From contig RBZT01000435.1 in the NCBI GenBank assembly GCA_003693705.1, forward strand, positions 124,001 to 188,000: DNA of 64,000 bases, written 5' to 3'. The notes beneath the pieces are model-generated. The model searched no databases. It worked only from the letters and a program-made list of their open reading frames with translations, and was not told where the DNA came from. Each line of letters opens with the position of its first letter. Within the stretch, counting starts at the first letter, position 1. This DNA comes from Polymyxa betae. Taxonomy: Eukaryota; Endomyxa; Phytomyxea; Plasmodiophorida; Plasmodiophoridae. Shown here piece by piece: positions 53,278 through 64,000 of the stretch. The translations under genes and the position numbers were made by a program.

Positions 53278-54726
53278 ATGAGCATGAACGAGGCCGATCA
53301 TGCGGCCGCTGTGATCCAACGCCGAGCTCGAGGCCATAAACGTCGCCACCGTTATGCCAGACAGTTGGAGCGATTGATGATGATTGAGATGGAGGCCGAA
53401 CACGGCGAGCGGTATCGGGTACAGCAATGGTGTAATGTCCTTCCCGTCCAGAATCATGACAGTCTGCGACCCGAATTACGTCCCGTCCTGAATAAGTTCG
53501 CCATATCTCACCGGAACAAGACCGGCGATCGATTATACTATAATTATTCGGCCCATCTGTCAAACGTTGCTGAAGTCGTCGGGCGAGAATTGCGTCGATG
53601 TCGACGTTTAAACGGTATCCCGGGTTTGATTCACGTCCGGGACGAAGTCGTGCAAATCAAAGATGAAATTGTAGTCACAATCGAAGCGCATGTTAATGAC
53701 AAACCTCTGCTCGAGCACATAGTCGGTTTAGATCCCGATCGCTACAATGGATTCTATGTCCGGACTATAATCGCATCGGTAGTGCAGATAGTCGGTTCGA
53801 TGCATGATCGCGACATCGTCTGCGGTCATTTAATGCCATCAAAATTATATCACGACGGCACTAGCTTGAAGCTGATGCCGTTCGGCCTGGGGAAGTACAT
53901 GCCCATCGCGGACCAGCATTACTTCATTCCTGACCTAGAATGCTTTATAGCCCCTGACATTGTTCACAACCACGGTGCCTATCGTCCATGGTCCGATGTG
54001 TATTCGATCGGGGCCTTGATGTATCTCCTAATGACCGGAACTTACTTCACCGGCGACGATCTGGCGGCTGCGCCGTTGTCGGACGACGCTCGTGACCTGA
54101 TGAGTTTGCTGCTGGACAGGAGGCAATTCTACCGGCTGAAGATTTCCGAAATCTTGCAACATCGGTGGTTTAGTAATGACGGCAGCGATAACAAGAACAA
54201 CTGGGGTGAAATTCAATCGAATATCTCTCAGCTGGTCAACGAAAGAGCGTTATATGATCGAGTTCTAAGGCGATTTGCGAATAGCGAAAATCGACGTTTG
54301 TTGACGCTGAGGTTTTGTCGATTACTGGATTATGATGCCTGCCCTGGGTTCGGGAGACTATCATCGGATCTACCAGAAGTCAATGAAGCTCTGAAGCACG
54401 CAATCGAGAAGCTCAGCTCCCTGTATCTGTCGCAGGATGAACCAGAACGATCGCATATAAACCCGCTGGAAGTGTTGGCTGGTATCGTCAAAGGCATCGC
54501 ATCCGATCAGAAGCCATCGCAAATCCAGACACGAGCTCGCTCATCGAAACTCGATCTGCACTTCGCCAAGTCGCAGGAGGGTGGTGCGATGTCGCCGGAG
54601 GACAGAATCGGCGCCCAGGTAGAAACAAAAGTTCAATCTGACGGTCAACCATCGAAAATTACAAATGAGCCTACAGAGGGCTCCTCTTCAGATCAACAAC
54701 AGCAGCTGGCGCAGCCCAACTCGTAA
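53278..54726 (+). CDS. IQ-motif pseudokinase
   Basis: One intronless exon of 482 residues starts at ATG 53278. Residues 9-26 are an IQ calmodulin-binding motif (AAVIQRRARGHKRRHRY). A protein kinase fold follows at about residues 120-300, with SIGALMYLLMTGTYF and RPWSDVYSIG in the C lobe, but catalytic residues are gone. The HRD loop reads DIVCGHLMPSKLY, the DFG is MPFGLGKYM, and APE is APDIV. The Lys of the beta-3 strand is not clear either. It should therefore not phosphorylate and would act as an allosteric or scaffold kinase controlled by calmodulin. The C-terminal 180 residues are helical then disordered (DQQQQLAQPNS). No orthologue is recognised. Confidence 0.75.
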   Translation: MSMNEADHAAAVIQRRARGHKRRHRYARQLERLMMIEMEAEHGERYRVQQWCNVLPVQNHDSLRPELRPVLNKFAISHRNKTGDRLYYNYSAHLSNVAEVVGRELRRCRRLNGIPGLIHVRDEVVQIKDEIVVTIEAHVNDKPLLEHIVGLDPDRYNGFYVRTIIASVVQIVGSMHDRDIVCGHLMPSKLYHDGTSLKLMPFGLGKYMPIADQHYFIPDLECFIAPDIVHNHGAYRPWSDVYSIGALMYLLMTGTYFTGDDLAAAPLSDDARDLMSLLLDRRQFYRLKISEILQHRWFSNDGSDNKNNWGEIQSNISQLVNERALYDRVLRRFANSENRRLLTLRFCRLLDYDACPGFGRLSSDLPEVNEALKHAIEKLSSLYLSQDEPERSHINPLEVLAGIVKGIASDQKPSQIQTRARSSKLDLHFAKSQEGGAMSPEDRIGAQVETKVQSDGQPSKITNEPTEGSSSDQQQQLAQPNS

Positions 54727-54860
54727 TTTTCCAAATGAAACGTTTCTGGCGCGGCCACATGAGTGGCACTGCTAAAATTTTCATTGAAAACAAGTTGAGA
54801 AATAGGAAATATCTGAGTAGCGGCACGAGTGCATATGGGGCCATTTGGTAGTGGCGCCGA

Positions 54861-56011
54861 ATGACAATGGTGAAGCACGAGGTCCCATGGCGGAACTCGA
54901 GCCCGAAACCGGCTTCGTCCCAGGACGGGATCGGGAACGCAGGCGAGACGCGGCGTTTCCGAAGCGATAAGCTTCAGGAACTGGATCGGCAGCATGCTGC
55001 AACGGCCGCCTTCCATCTGCCGGCTGTTCTCCCGAAACCTGACAAAGAGCTGGAGAAGGCCACCGAAATCGCCTTGTTTCGGCAGAACTTCCCAGAGATC
55101 GGTCTCGATGAGATTCTGAACACTTGGTCGCCTGGCACAGATCTGACGAATGCTGCATGGGGCTATTATCGTCAACGAAAACAAGCACGAGAGGATCGAG
55201 CCTGGGATCGAGCTGATGAATGGACCATGATTTTGCGCGAAAGCGAGCAATGGAATGCGACAAGCCGCGCTGGGATGTTCAAATTCTCTGGTAACGCCAA
55301 TGTCAAAGATTACCCGCCCTCGCCTGTTTGGTATAAGCTGTCGGATACACCCAAGACAGCGCGATGGGCGAAGAACGCTTTGTGCGTCGGCAACTTGCTT
55401 GGACAGGATTTTCTGGACCAGATGAGCGCTGCAGAACATCGCCGAAGACTGCACGATCACATCAGGCATCGCGAAAGTTTGCATCGACAAGAGAACCTCG
55501 TTCGTGAACGTCGCATTAAGACTGTTTTTCGGCGGAAATTGAAGCGGCAGCCTCACCAAGAAAAAGGAAGGGAGAACAACGAGCAGCCAGATGTGTATGA
55601 GAGGCTGCTCGATCTGACTTCAAACAAAGTGAAGCCAGATTTCACTCCGGAGAATGACATCACGACGATCGTTCAGTCATTCCAAACTGCCGTTCGACGA
55701 GTCGTTCCTCATCTTAACCTTCACTTGCTGCAGACGTACCCTTTACCGGAACATATCGCCAGAACCGCAAAAAATCAAGTTTTGAGCTCTCGACGCCAGA
55801 AAAGTAATACGTGTTTTTTTATCGCTGCAGCTCACTGAATTGCTCAACAGAGCGGGAATTAAATGACAAAGCAACAGCTCGATCTGTTGCGGTACAAATT
55901 GAGCACTTTGAAAGAATGCTGAATGCACGCAGATTACAGACGCAAATGTCGGCGGCGGCCGAAGACAGTGCTGCTATTGCGAATAATGAGCTTCTAGAAA
56001 AAACATATTAA
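54861..56011 (+). CDS. Unrecognised basic helical protein
   Basis: Two exons (54861 to about 55803, then about 55848..56011; a short intron with a GTAATACG donor) give about 370 residues. The protein is rich in Arg, Gln and Glu and mostly helical: DKLQELDRQHAATAAF, NAAWGYYRQRKQAREDRAW, DEWTMILRESEQWN, MSAAEHRRRLHDHIRHRES and QIEHFERMLNARRLQTQM. PPSPVWYKLSDTPKTARWAK looks like a conserved core. No domain is recognised. Its charged, extended character is common in flagellar and centrosomal proteins, which is speculation. It is co-directional with the IQ-pseudokinase, 134 bp downstream. Confidence 0.7.
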
Positions 56012-56072
56012 AGAACCAAATCAGTGAGCAACAATGAAGCGTTTTTATTCACTCTGTATTTGGAACTGTCAA

Positions 56073-59000
56073 TTAAAGTTTTGGCTTCGTTTGCACCTGC
56101 AGCCCTGTAGCTACTTGCCGTCTTCGGATGCCGAACAAAGCGAATGCAATCAAAGATCCTGCAGCCACCAGACTGGCAACAGTTATCACAACAATACCTG
56201 TAGCAGATGATGCGAATTTTGCATCGACCAGATTACTATCCTCTCCCTGAATAATGGCAGAGCTAACGCCAATATGAGTTATAGATACGATCAGCGCTCA
56301 GTATCATTTACTCTGGAAGATGATTAGAGGGTGATGGGGACGTGAGAGTTGGCGCCTGTGGTAGAAAGCTTAGATACATTTTAACGTGGATTTAACTCGT
56401 TCTATACCGAAGAGCTAGCTAACTGAGCTGAACTCGAGGTAACGGGTTGATCCTGTTTGAATGTCAGATAACAGTTCGAAAATGCCTCAAAAGCTGACAG
56501 AATTCAGAAAAGATGCAGGTGGAGTCGGGAGAGGAACAGGAGCAGTGCGGACAACATCAAAATCAGTATTGTCCAATGAGCAGAAGTGTGCATTATTCTG
56601 GCTGACCGTGCAACTGGATTCAATCACGATTTTATAGTTACTGGGAGACACTAATGTGATTCCTTTACGAGTAAAAGAGCGTTTCGGCGCCTGAAAAGGA
56701 TCCCAAAACCCTCCCCCCAGACTATCTTCATTTTGCTGAACAACTTGGACGTAAAGAACATTGATTTCTGGATCGAAATAATATCCATCGGCAGTTGGTA
56801 CGGCCTTTAGAGATGCCAGCGATGGCATTTGTTGATACTGGTGCGAGCATAGTGTCCACTGGGATGGCCAACACCATGACGCTGCCATTCCCATAACTGT
56901 AAAACTTGAACCTGTTGGGTAAGGCGCAGCTAATAACATTGTAGCACCAGGTGCTCCGTCATAATTCATTAATTGAATGTTAGAAATTGTTAGAGTTTTT
57001 GGAGCTCCGCTCTGATAGCGAATGTACCAACCGTCGCCTAATTCGTGATCCACTCGACCGGTTACTTTTGGATTAGCAGTCATTGCGAGTCCATTTTTCA
57101 GACTGGAGCGGTATATGTGATTTGCATAGCCTATGGCAGGGCATGGAAGTCCCCAACCGTTGCTGCACTGGGTTGATCCAACAGTCGATGTCAATGTCGG
57201 GTCAGCTTCTATAGTCATCGAAGCCGTTGCTGTAGGAGGATCACATTCCCACATGTCCATATTGCCTGGGGCAGAAACACAGCTACGGTTGTCGAGCTTC
57301 CACCAATCCAGTGCCAGGCTTGATCCCATCACGGTTGGCACATTCCGAAGAGAGGCACTTCCGTCTACATCGCGCCAATTCTGGGAACGCCCAGAGACTG
57401 TGGTTCCCAGATCTCGGGTGGCATAGTTCCATAACCGGCTGGTGTCGCAATTCTGGTAAACAACTCCAGAAGTTGCCTGCATCTGATGAGCTGTCAAACG
57501 AAGTCAAGAAATCAATAATCACGTCAAGCCATACGATTTCAGGGATAAATTGATCGGAATGCGAAAGTAAAGACCATGGAGCAGCAGTGCATTCGCCATT
57601 CAAACACTGACTCCATTTACTATGGCAATTACGGAAAGTAACATTTGTAACAATATGCTTCTGCCCTAAAAATCCAGTATGAGCATTGCTGATTCAACAA
57701 CGGTTCGCTTTGATTGGTTGTCCATTACCTACATCATACCACTCGAAGCCCAAATAGGCCTGCAAAGTCATTTCAACATAACACGACCCTATAGCAAGAT
57801 AGCGTTACCATCCAAAAATACCAATCACGTGAGGCGCAATTCCACCACGTTGAAGATGTTGGACAACCGTTAACAAATTTTGGAATGTTGCTTGTTCGGC
57901 AGATAGCCAGCATCTGGTCAACCCAAACAGTTCCGAAAGCATTTGCTGCCTTGCCGCAGTCATGGCCTTCGAATTTCACCAGTTCAACTCTGGAACCCCA
58001 ATGCATAAGACCGCGATTGGCTATGTTTCAATAAGGCACTTGATTGAAGACACGACTTTAATCTAACCAAGAAAGGCTTTCGTGTTAGTGAACCTCATCC
58101 ATGAGTGATCAGAAATCTGACATCCCCAAGGTTGTAATTCCTGATTGCATGTATCCCGCCCTGCCACGAATCTTCCCGGATTATAATGAAGGACACCGTT
58201 GTTGCTCAGATCGTGCTCGAAATAGCCTCCGATGTAAAATGCAGCGCCATTTCCCCACCAGTATCCCGTTGAATGAGCGCTGTTCCCATCGAAACGTTTC
58301 AATGGTCGATCCATCGGAGGGGTCATGACAACATCGCGATGTTGTAAAATAGGTTTGGGAAGCCCAGGAAATGAGAATCCACTCCAACCTCCACTTGCAG
58401 CGTTGCCAATGAAGGTATTATATGCGTTAGTAATGTAGAATGCACTAGCTGCTAAATCTGTGGGAACCAACAGACTGGGGCTCGCAACAGTCCAGTCTAA
58501 TACTTGTTGCCAAAAATAGTCTTGGTTAGTTAACGCCATCGAATGTATAAATGCTCCTAAATTGTACTCAAAAACGTTATTCTCTTCGACTCCGTCTTCT
58601 ATATAGTAACAGTTTCCAGTGACATCATAAGCAACATCTGTATTGGACAGGGTCATTTCGAAATAACAAGCCGCATGATTCGAATGGCTTACTGTTTGAG
58701 ACCAAACTATAATGGCTTCCGTGAATTGAAACACAGCGATAAAAGCTGCTATGAATTGAAGAATAACGAATCCAGCTGCTAGCTGCGCCACTTCCCAGCA
58801 TATGTAAATGGAATGGATATCTCGCCATCACGTTCGTTTGGCCTGCAGCCTCTTAAACGCAATCACAGCTGATAACGGAAATATCCAGACCCATATGATA
58901 GAATTCAACAGCAGTTACTCTCCCAATGCCCGTTGTATCGATCATGACATGACCTCCATATCCAGAAGGAAAATAACAGGGATGCGTACTTGTTGAAGTT

Positions 59001-59962
59001 GCATCTGTGCAAACTGCACTTCCCGAATGTGGATCTATACTATTATCGTCGCCCATTATGACCATTCTGCGGGAGAGCATGGCGACTTCAGCTTGATATT
59101 CCTTATCAGCAAAATGAATCCATTTCAAAGCGGTCACCAACTTGATAACGGAAATATTTGGGCCCAAATGTGGCGCCGTGTTTACAGCTGCGATAGTAGC
59201 GACGTCATTTCGGTTAAAGTCGAGGCTGTCTTTCACGTTGGTCGTTGTAATCATGACAGTTTGACCAGGCTCCCAATTCACATTATCCTGGATGTAGATA
59301 AGCGTGTCTCCAGCAGAAGCTGTTCTTGCCAATCTGGTCCAAGATGGAGCATATATAACGCTATGCATGTCCAATGTTCCAGTGACATGGATTCCTTTAA
59401 CAGTTGGAGATACAGGCAGCGATGATGGGCGACTACCATGGAGAACGATATTAATGTAGCTTGATAATGGGCACGATTCGGTCCCTATAATTAAGGAACC
59501 AGCGACTTTAATACCCATAGTATGAAGGGTGGTGTTTGCATCTGCGAAGATCAAGGAGGATCCTAAAGGGATTGTGATGTATCCATAAACTGAAGAAGCA
59601 AGGGCGCCGCTGTTAATTAGCACAGAAGCATTGCTTGGGATAGTAATTGGCACCGACGGATTAGCTATTGGAACAGACAAGCCCGGCCAAGTATTGGGAT
59701 TGGACCAATGCAACAGACCTTGTGCAGAATAAGGACAGTTATGTCTCTGGGAGTTATTGAAGTCGGTTCGGGATACATCTGGTCGTGGAAGGGTGACGAC
59801 TTCACTCCAATGGTTTTGAACGTAGACAGACGAGACTGTATTGGATGGGTTAATGGGCGTATTAGCAAATGAAGGTAATGGAGAGGCCGCAGACAGACTG
59901 CATGGCGTCAATTGCAGTAACGATAATACTGACAGGCTGATGACTGCGCTGATGGCATTCAT
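56073..59962 (-). CDS. G8-domain surface protein (CEMIP/PKHD1L1-like)
   Basis: Several exons start at ATG 59962, giving roughly 1150 residues. A signal peptide (MNAISAVISLSVLSLLQL) is followed by a G8 domain (LLHWSNPNTWPGLSVPIANP, ITIPLGSSLIFADANTTLHT, GSLIIGTESCP) and parallel beta-helix repeats (GIHVTGTLDMHS, NVNWEPGQTVMITTTN, HVMIDTTGIGRVTAVEFYH, GNCYYIEDGVEENNVFEYNL). Near the end lies a membrane segment (GIVVITVASLVAAGSLIAF) and a short basic tail (GIRRRQVATGLQVQ). The family includes animal fibrocystin, PKHD1L1, CEMIP and TMEM2, with roles in cell-surface sensing or hyaluronan turnover; in protists the role is unknown. An upstream ATG at 60049 would add 29 residues before the signal peptide. 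Confidence 0.88.
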
Positions 59963-60593
59963 GAGGGGATTCTCAATCAGTGCAACTGATGGAGCTCGTT
60001 CGTACACGATTGATTGAGCCGATCGTGCACTTCCCCAAATTATGGTCATGATGCCGCCTTTTCAGCAAACGGGTACCTTTTGAGTTTTGACTGATGTACG
60101 CTGTGTCATCAATTGGTATGCAACATGTCTGAACAATCTCGACAACGCCGATCACGATCGAAAGTAATCTCCGTTTAATTCTATTAGGATGTATTCGCTC
60201 TTGACTAAATAACCTGAATCGTTTGTGGAAGCATTATTCAAATGGGATTGCGTAGAAGAATGGCACGAACGAATCGCAAACGATTCTGTTACTCAAACCC
60301 ATCGTGATTTGAAACGTTTCTTTTCGCATCGTGTCAATTTAATGGCTTGAATAGTTCAATCATAATAAATTTTTATGTATGTCCGACCAAGCTGAGCTGT
60401 TCATATCGCAATGACTATCTATCTCTAATAAAAGGTCAAACTAAACATGATGTGAAGTTGTCAAAAAGTGGCGCGAAGCAGCGCCGGGCGCCGGGGTTCC
60501 CCCCTTGGGGCCATTATGTGCCCCATCTCATGATAACCTACGGTGATCTTCTCCATTAGTCAGATTAGGACAGCTTAGCCAAGGGTCAAATCA
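59963..60593. other. Region upstream of G8 protein and chromodomain gene
   Basis: About 630 bases between divergent genes. The stretch 60440-60530 is GC-rich with GGCGCGAAGCAGCGCCGGGC and a C/G run, unlike the AT-rich flanks; it could be a promoter or a structured leader. No gene is seen. Confidence 0.35.
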
Positions 60594-60848
60594 ATGCCGC
60601 AAGAAGAGCGTGTCGGGGATGATGCCGATGACCCCGATCGTGAATACGAAATCGACCGGATCGTCGACTCGAAACTCGTGAAGGGATCGCTGTATTATCT
60701 GGTGCATTGGCAGGGATATGCTGAGGCAGATCGCACATGGGAGCCAGCAGAGAACATCGCACATGTCATGTGCGTTATCGAGGAATATCAAGATCGAGTC
60801 AAAGAGCGAATCATCACACGAATCAACTCCAATCAGATCGCTACATGA
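60594..60848 (+). CDS. Chromodomain-only protein
   Basis: One exon gives 84 residues. A chromodomain fills residues 17-68: YEIDRIVDSKLVKGSLYYLV, HWQGYAEADRTWEPAENI. The aromatic cage residues are present (the first Tyr in EYEID, the Trp of HWQGY, and Trp plus Glu of RTWEPAENI), so methyl-lysine reading is likely. No chromoshadow domain or linker follows; only a short basic tail (KERIITRINSNQ) remains. HP1 and CBX proteins carry this fold at their N terminus. It may act as a single-domain reader or be part of a longer gene whose other exons I do not see. It ends 31 bp before the DHX33 stop on the other strand. Confidence 0.8.
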   Translation: MPQEERVGDDADDPDREYEIDRIVDSKLVKGSLYYLVHWQGYAEADRTWEPAENIAHVMCVIEEYQDRVKERIITRINSNQIAT

Positions 60849-60879
60849 TCTTTCTAATTCAGTTTACAATATGTTAAAT

Positions 60880-63045
60880 TTATACAATCTTCTGACGAGA
60901 AGGTTTCTCTTCAGTGCTTGCTGAGCCTAAAGACCTTTTGATGCCGAGCTTAGGCGCCACCTCAGGAAGCCAGACACGCTCGATCTCGGTCAGCGTCCTC
61001 ATATAAGTCTTGGTCGTGTACACCAATTCGGTGAAGATTACGGCTGCTGGACGAGGCTTTCTGGGGAACAACGATGAGGTCGGATGTAAATAGACAATGT
61101 TGTTGTTGTGTGTCTTATAGGAGCCGTCAGGCTGTAAAACAGCCGAATTCAGAAACAGACCACTGCATAAACATCGTCGAATTCGTTCATGTAAATCGCC
61201 GGCTTCATCCGGGTCGACATCATCGCCCACATTCAAATTAAGCTGCTTGATTGCGATTACCAATTGCTTCCGAATCGAAAGCGCCTTCTGTACAGAACGA
61301 TGGTTGACGAAGTTGTTTGAGCACCACCGCGAATCGAATGATGCCTCTCTAGCGGCATTGAACACGTTTAAGAGCATGATATGATCGCCAGATCCCGAAG
61401 AGAAGCGAATTCGGGCGGCATCAGCGACTTCTCGCTCCGACTGTTTCGGTTGAAAGAACACCGCATCACTCGACAACATCGCCACGATCGTCAGGATCGA
61501 CGACGTGCACGAGAAGGACGCCGAAGCGAGCAAGACTTTAGCAAACACAGGCTCGAGTGGCAGGCGAGACATCTTCCGTCCAATCGCCGTTAGTCGACCT
61601 GCTTTGTCGACAGCGTTAAGCTCATACAGGTGCATAAGCGCCTGGACCAAGGTTTCGGTATCCGGGCGGTCCATGAAATCGAATCCCAAAATATCATCGA
61701 TGCCAAGCACTTTCAGCTGGAGAACGACGGCAGCCAGATTACATCGGCGGATCTCAGGCACACCGACATCGGACAAACCCTCGTATGACTCTTCGGTATA
61801 CAATCGGTAGCAGAATCCGGCCTGCTGTCGTCCAGCACGACCGGCACGCTGACACGCCTCGCTCTTGGCAATCGGACTTGGAACCAGCGATTCAATTCCG
61901 GTCGCCGAATGGAACGTCTTCTTTTTCGCCAGGCCACAATCAATTACATATCTGAAAGAAATTAGAATATGAATGAAAGGATCTGTTCAAGATTCTTACT
62001 TGACGCCATCGATAGTTAGCGAGGTTTCAGCGATATTGGTCGCCAGAATAATTTTGCGAACTCCTGGAGGCGTTGGCTCGAAGACGGCCAGCTGCTGCTG
62101 TTGTGGCAGAGCGGCATAGATCGGACAGACGATGACAGGGCGATCGGCGCCCAGCAGTTTCGCATGAGATACGACCTGCTCACGCAGCAATTCGATCTCT
62201 TCCTGGCCGGTTAGGAAGCATAAGATATCGCCATCGATGGGATGATCCATATGAGTTTGAAGAATAGCAATCAAAGATGCATCAAGAAAATCGGGTTCAG
62301 GTTCTCGAAGATATCGAATCGAAACCGGGAACGTTCGCCCTTTGACGACCTCGATCGGGCAGCCGCCAAGAAAATGCGAGAATTTCGACGCTTCGATCGT
62401 GGCCGACATGCAGATTACTTTCAGCGGATGAGCGGTCGACACCCGATGCGCCTGAGCTCGTTTCACCAACGCCAGCAGAACATCGGTGTGTACGGTTCGT
62501 TCGTGGGCCTCGTCGATGATAACGACCGAATATCGTTTGAGGCGTGGATCGGCGATGCATTCCTGCAAAAGGATACCATCGGTAGCGAACTTCAGCTTGG
62601 TTTGACGGCTGCACTTATCATCGAATCGAATCTGATAGCCGACCAGGTTGCCGAGTTTCGTTCCGATTTCGTTGGCAACGCGCTGGGCCACTGTAATAGC
62701 AGCGACTCGCCGTGGCTGAGTGACGACCACCATCTTGCCGTTCGGCACCAGACCGGCTTCAACGACATACTGTGGAAGCTGCGTCGTCTTACCAGAACCC
62801 GTCTCACCAACTAAAACCAGGCTGTTGTTCGCCTGAATCAATTCAATGAGCTTATCTCGGCTCTGGAAAATCGGCAGTTTTCGTCGTTGCTGATCGAGCT
62901 GTTGCCGGGAGAACTTCGAAGCCGGTTTATTCGTCTTCGACGAGTCATGATTGAATTCGACGACCTTGTTGTTGCGATCGTCGGCGATTCTGGGTGGAGC
63001 GTCGGCGACGGGCATCCCCATTGAGGGATGCTTTTCCAGAATCAC
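60880..63045 (-). CDS. DHX33: DHX33, DEAH-box RNA helicase
   Basis: Two exons (63045..62000, 61951..60880; 48 nt intron) give 705 residues, like human DHX33 (707). Motifs: [14 protein letters not shown] (Walker A), TQPRRVAA, IIDEAHERTVHTD (DEAH), SATIEASKF, FLTGQEEIELLREQV, TNIAETSLTIDGVK and [17 protein letters not shown]. The C-terminal winged-helix and OB parts follow (FDFMDRPDTET, FNAAREASFDSRWCSNNFVN, LHPTSSLFPRKPR). DHX33 works in ribosome biogenesis and translation initiation. Compared with PRP22 in the same window it lacks the N-terminal S1 and RS parts. It has one intron in 2.2 kb, an unusually low density here. Confidence 0.92.
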
Positions 63046-63615
63046 TTCAGGTCAGAAAAGGATTTCGTCTTGATGGCTGCGGACTCCGTACGCATTCGAC
63101 CTACGTTTGGATCCAGCTGTCGACATCCAGAGCCCGGATCAAAATCGAACATGACGAACACCGCCCTACAGCCAATACAACGAAACATACAGGCAACTAA
63201 GCGTGCAAGTTCAAGAGTCGATTCCGCCATAAAATCCCACGGCTTTCGGATTCGGAACGACATATGGGCCGGCGATCTCTACCTGCATGGCAAGCCGAGC
63301 ACCTTGGCAGTCTGCCGATTTCACCGATCAGGACGCCGTCTCGCAGACGTCGACGATAGAGAGAGAGATCGACTTTGTGCCACTCCAAAGCCAGACCAAC
63401 AGTGCAGTGGAAAAGTTGTGCGTTAGTGGGCTCAGCCTCTTCCCCTTCTGACCCCCCTTTGGCCCTTTCCCTTCAACAATCTTCATTTCTGTATAGCTGC
63501 TGGCTCTAGATTCTTGAACTAGACCGGCACAGGAAGTCCCGAACCTCGGCCCGACGACTGCCTGCACAGCAGGGGCCAGCGCGCGTCAATTCGTCATTGT
63601 CGGTCCCGGGCGACG
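63046..63615. other. Region between DHX33 and the right-edge gene
   Basis: About 570 bases. A minus-strand candidate segment (63212-63460) is listed separately. The rest shows no clear features. A GC-rich block lies around 63540-63620. Confidence 0.3.
63212..63460 (-). CDS. Possible small minus-strand protein
   Basis: Reading from about 63460 on the minus strand gives TNAQLFHCTVGLALEWHKVD and LYRRRLRDGVLIGE, and, in the next frame, VEIAGPYVVPNPKAVGFYGG to a stop at 63212. Both stretches look like protein, but the frame change between them (near 63300) has no clear intron. It may be a small gene, a frameshifted relic, or chance. Confidence 0.3.
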
Positions 63616-64000
63616 ATGGGCGAAAGGTACCAGCAGCAGGCCCATGTTCTGCAGCAGCAGCCGGTGCCGCCCAGGGCCGGTTTCCGTGCGCCGACGTAAT
63701 TCTTGCTTGGGGTTGGTTTCCGGATAAATTAAGCGTTCGTTAGGAGCTCGTCTGCGGCTGCTAATGTCTATCAACAGCAACCGGTGATCTCGCAGCCGAG
63801 CCCTATTCGTAAATCCTGAAACGCTTTCTCTTCTTCTCAACTAACCATGCTTAGGAGGCGCTGCATTTGGGCAAATGGATATTCAGCCGCCTCTTCGTAC
63901 GCGATCGACGCCGCCGTCGGCTGACACGTTTCAACAGCCGCGATTCACACCGCATAAATCGACCGGACCGACGTTAGTCCCAACGGCGCCGGTCTATAAT
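63616..64000 (+). CDS. Q/P-rich protein, 3' end missing
   Basis: Three exons are visible (63616..63695, 63744..63808, 63855 to the window edge; introns 48 and 46 nt). The N-terminal 95 residues are rich in Gln, Pro, Ser and Thr: MGERYQQQAHVLQQQPVPP, RAGFRAPTSSSAAANVYQQQ, PVISQPSPIRG and TPPSADTFQQPRFTPHKSTG. This is a disordered leader. The gene continues past base 64000, so the identity of the protein cannot be seen. Both introns restore the frame cleanly, supporting the model. Confidence 0.7.

Noticed and set aside
54693-55559. 288-residue minus-strand frame opposite the basic helical protein
   Set aside because: The plus-strand frame has regular heptad-like helices and a splice that extends it to a natural stop; the antisense frame does not.

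Overview
The window is nuclear DNA from an intron-rich, very compact unicellular eukaryote. I resolved over 100 spliceosomal introns by joining conserved protein segments. Almost all are 40-62 nt with GT..AG ends. About 40 genes lie on both strands, and convergent neighbours are often only 19-70 bp apart. The stop codons and genetic code look standard. Clade cannot be fixed from the sequence alone. A G8-domain surface protein, an RGS/FYVE/PH/cyclase fusion, a LisH-CTLH-WD40 protein, RAB28 and TTTTAGGG-like repeats fit a zoosporic or otherwise flagellate-related protist, but this is inference. Coordinates of multi-exon genes below span first to last coding base. Exon joins were worked out by eye.

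Layout, left to right. 1-6 kb: the 3' part of a PPR protein, a single-pass membrane/coiled-coil protein, and a LisH-CTLH-WD40 protein (minus). 6-11.3 kb: MOG1 and the elongation factor SPT5. 11.4-15 kb: an SNM1/Artemis-type nuclease (minus) and the mitochondrial peptidase ATP23. 15.5-20.4 kb: the chromatin remodeller INO80. 20.5-23.8 kb: a large fusion with PH-like, RGS, FYVE-type, PH and class III cyclase domains (minus). 24-26.5 kb: mitochondrial ribosomal protein uL11m and the ribosomal-protein chaperone SYO1 (both minus). 27-32 kb: RAB28, poorly resolved small genes, the tri-snRNP protein SART1 and a Cys-rich secreted protein. 32-37.8 kb: an ankyrin protein, an unrecognised minus-strand protein, an F-box/LRR protein, SRP19, RNASEH2C, a Sep15-type redox protein and dCTP pyrophosphatase. 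37.9-42 kb: an FHA-RING ubiquitin ligase, an RCC1-repeat protein and a REEP/Yop1 membrane-shaping protein. 42-46.7 kb: the DEAH helicase PRP22. 46.7-53 kb: an unidentified HEAT-like protein, ferrochelatase, RPAIN and TSR3. 53-60 kb: an IQ-motif pseudokinase, an unknown basic protein and a G8-domain surface protein. 60.5-64 kb: a chromodomain-only protein, the DEAH helicase DHX33 and the start of a Q/P-rich protein that runs off the right edge.

Most genes are housekeeping: transcription (SPT5, INO80), splicing (PRP22, SART1), ribosome biogenesis and translation (TSR3, SYO1, DHX33, uL11m, SRP19), mitochondria and heme (ATP23, ferrochelatase) and genome care (SNM1-like, RNASEH2C, RPAIN, DCTPP1). 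They do not form an operon or pathway cluster. The most unusual content is the RGS/FYVE/PH/cyclase fusion, where G-protein regulation, lipid binding and cyclic-nucleotide chemistry sit in one chain and one catalytic metal-binding Asp is replaced by Asn. Also notable are the IQ pseudokinase, the FHA-RING ligase with an unrecognised tail, and ferrochelatase carrying a complete four-Cys [2Fe-2S] ligand set.
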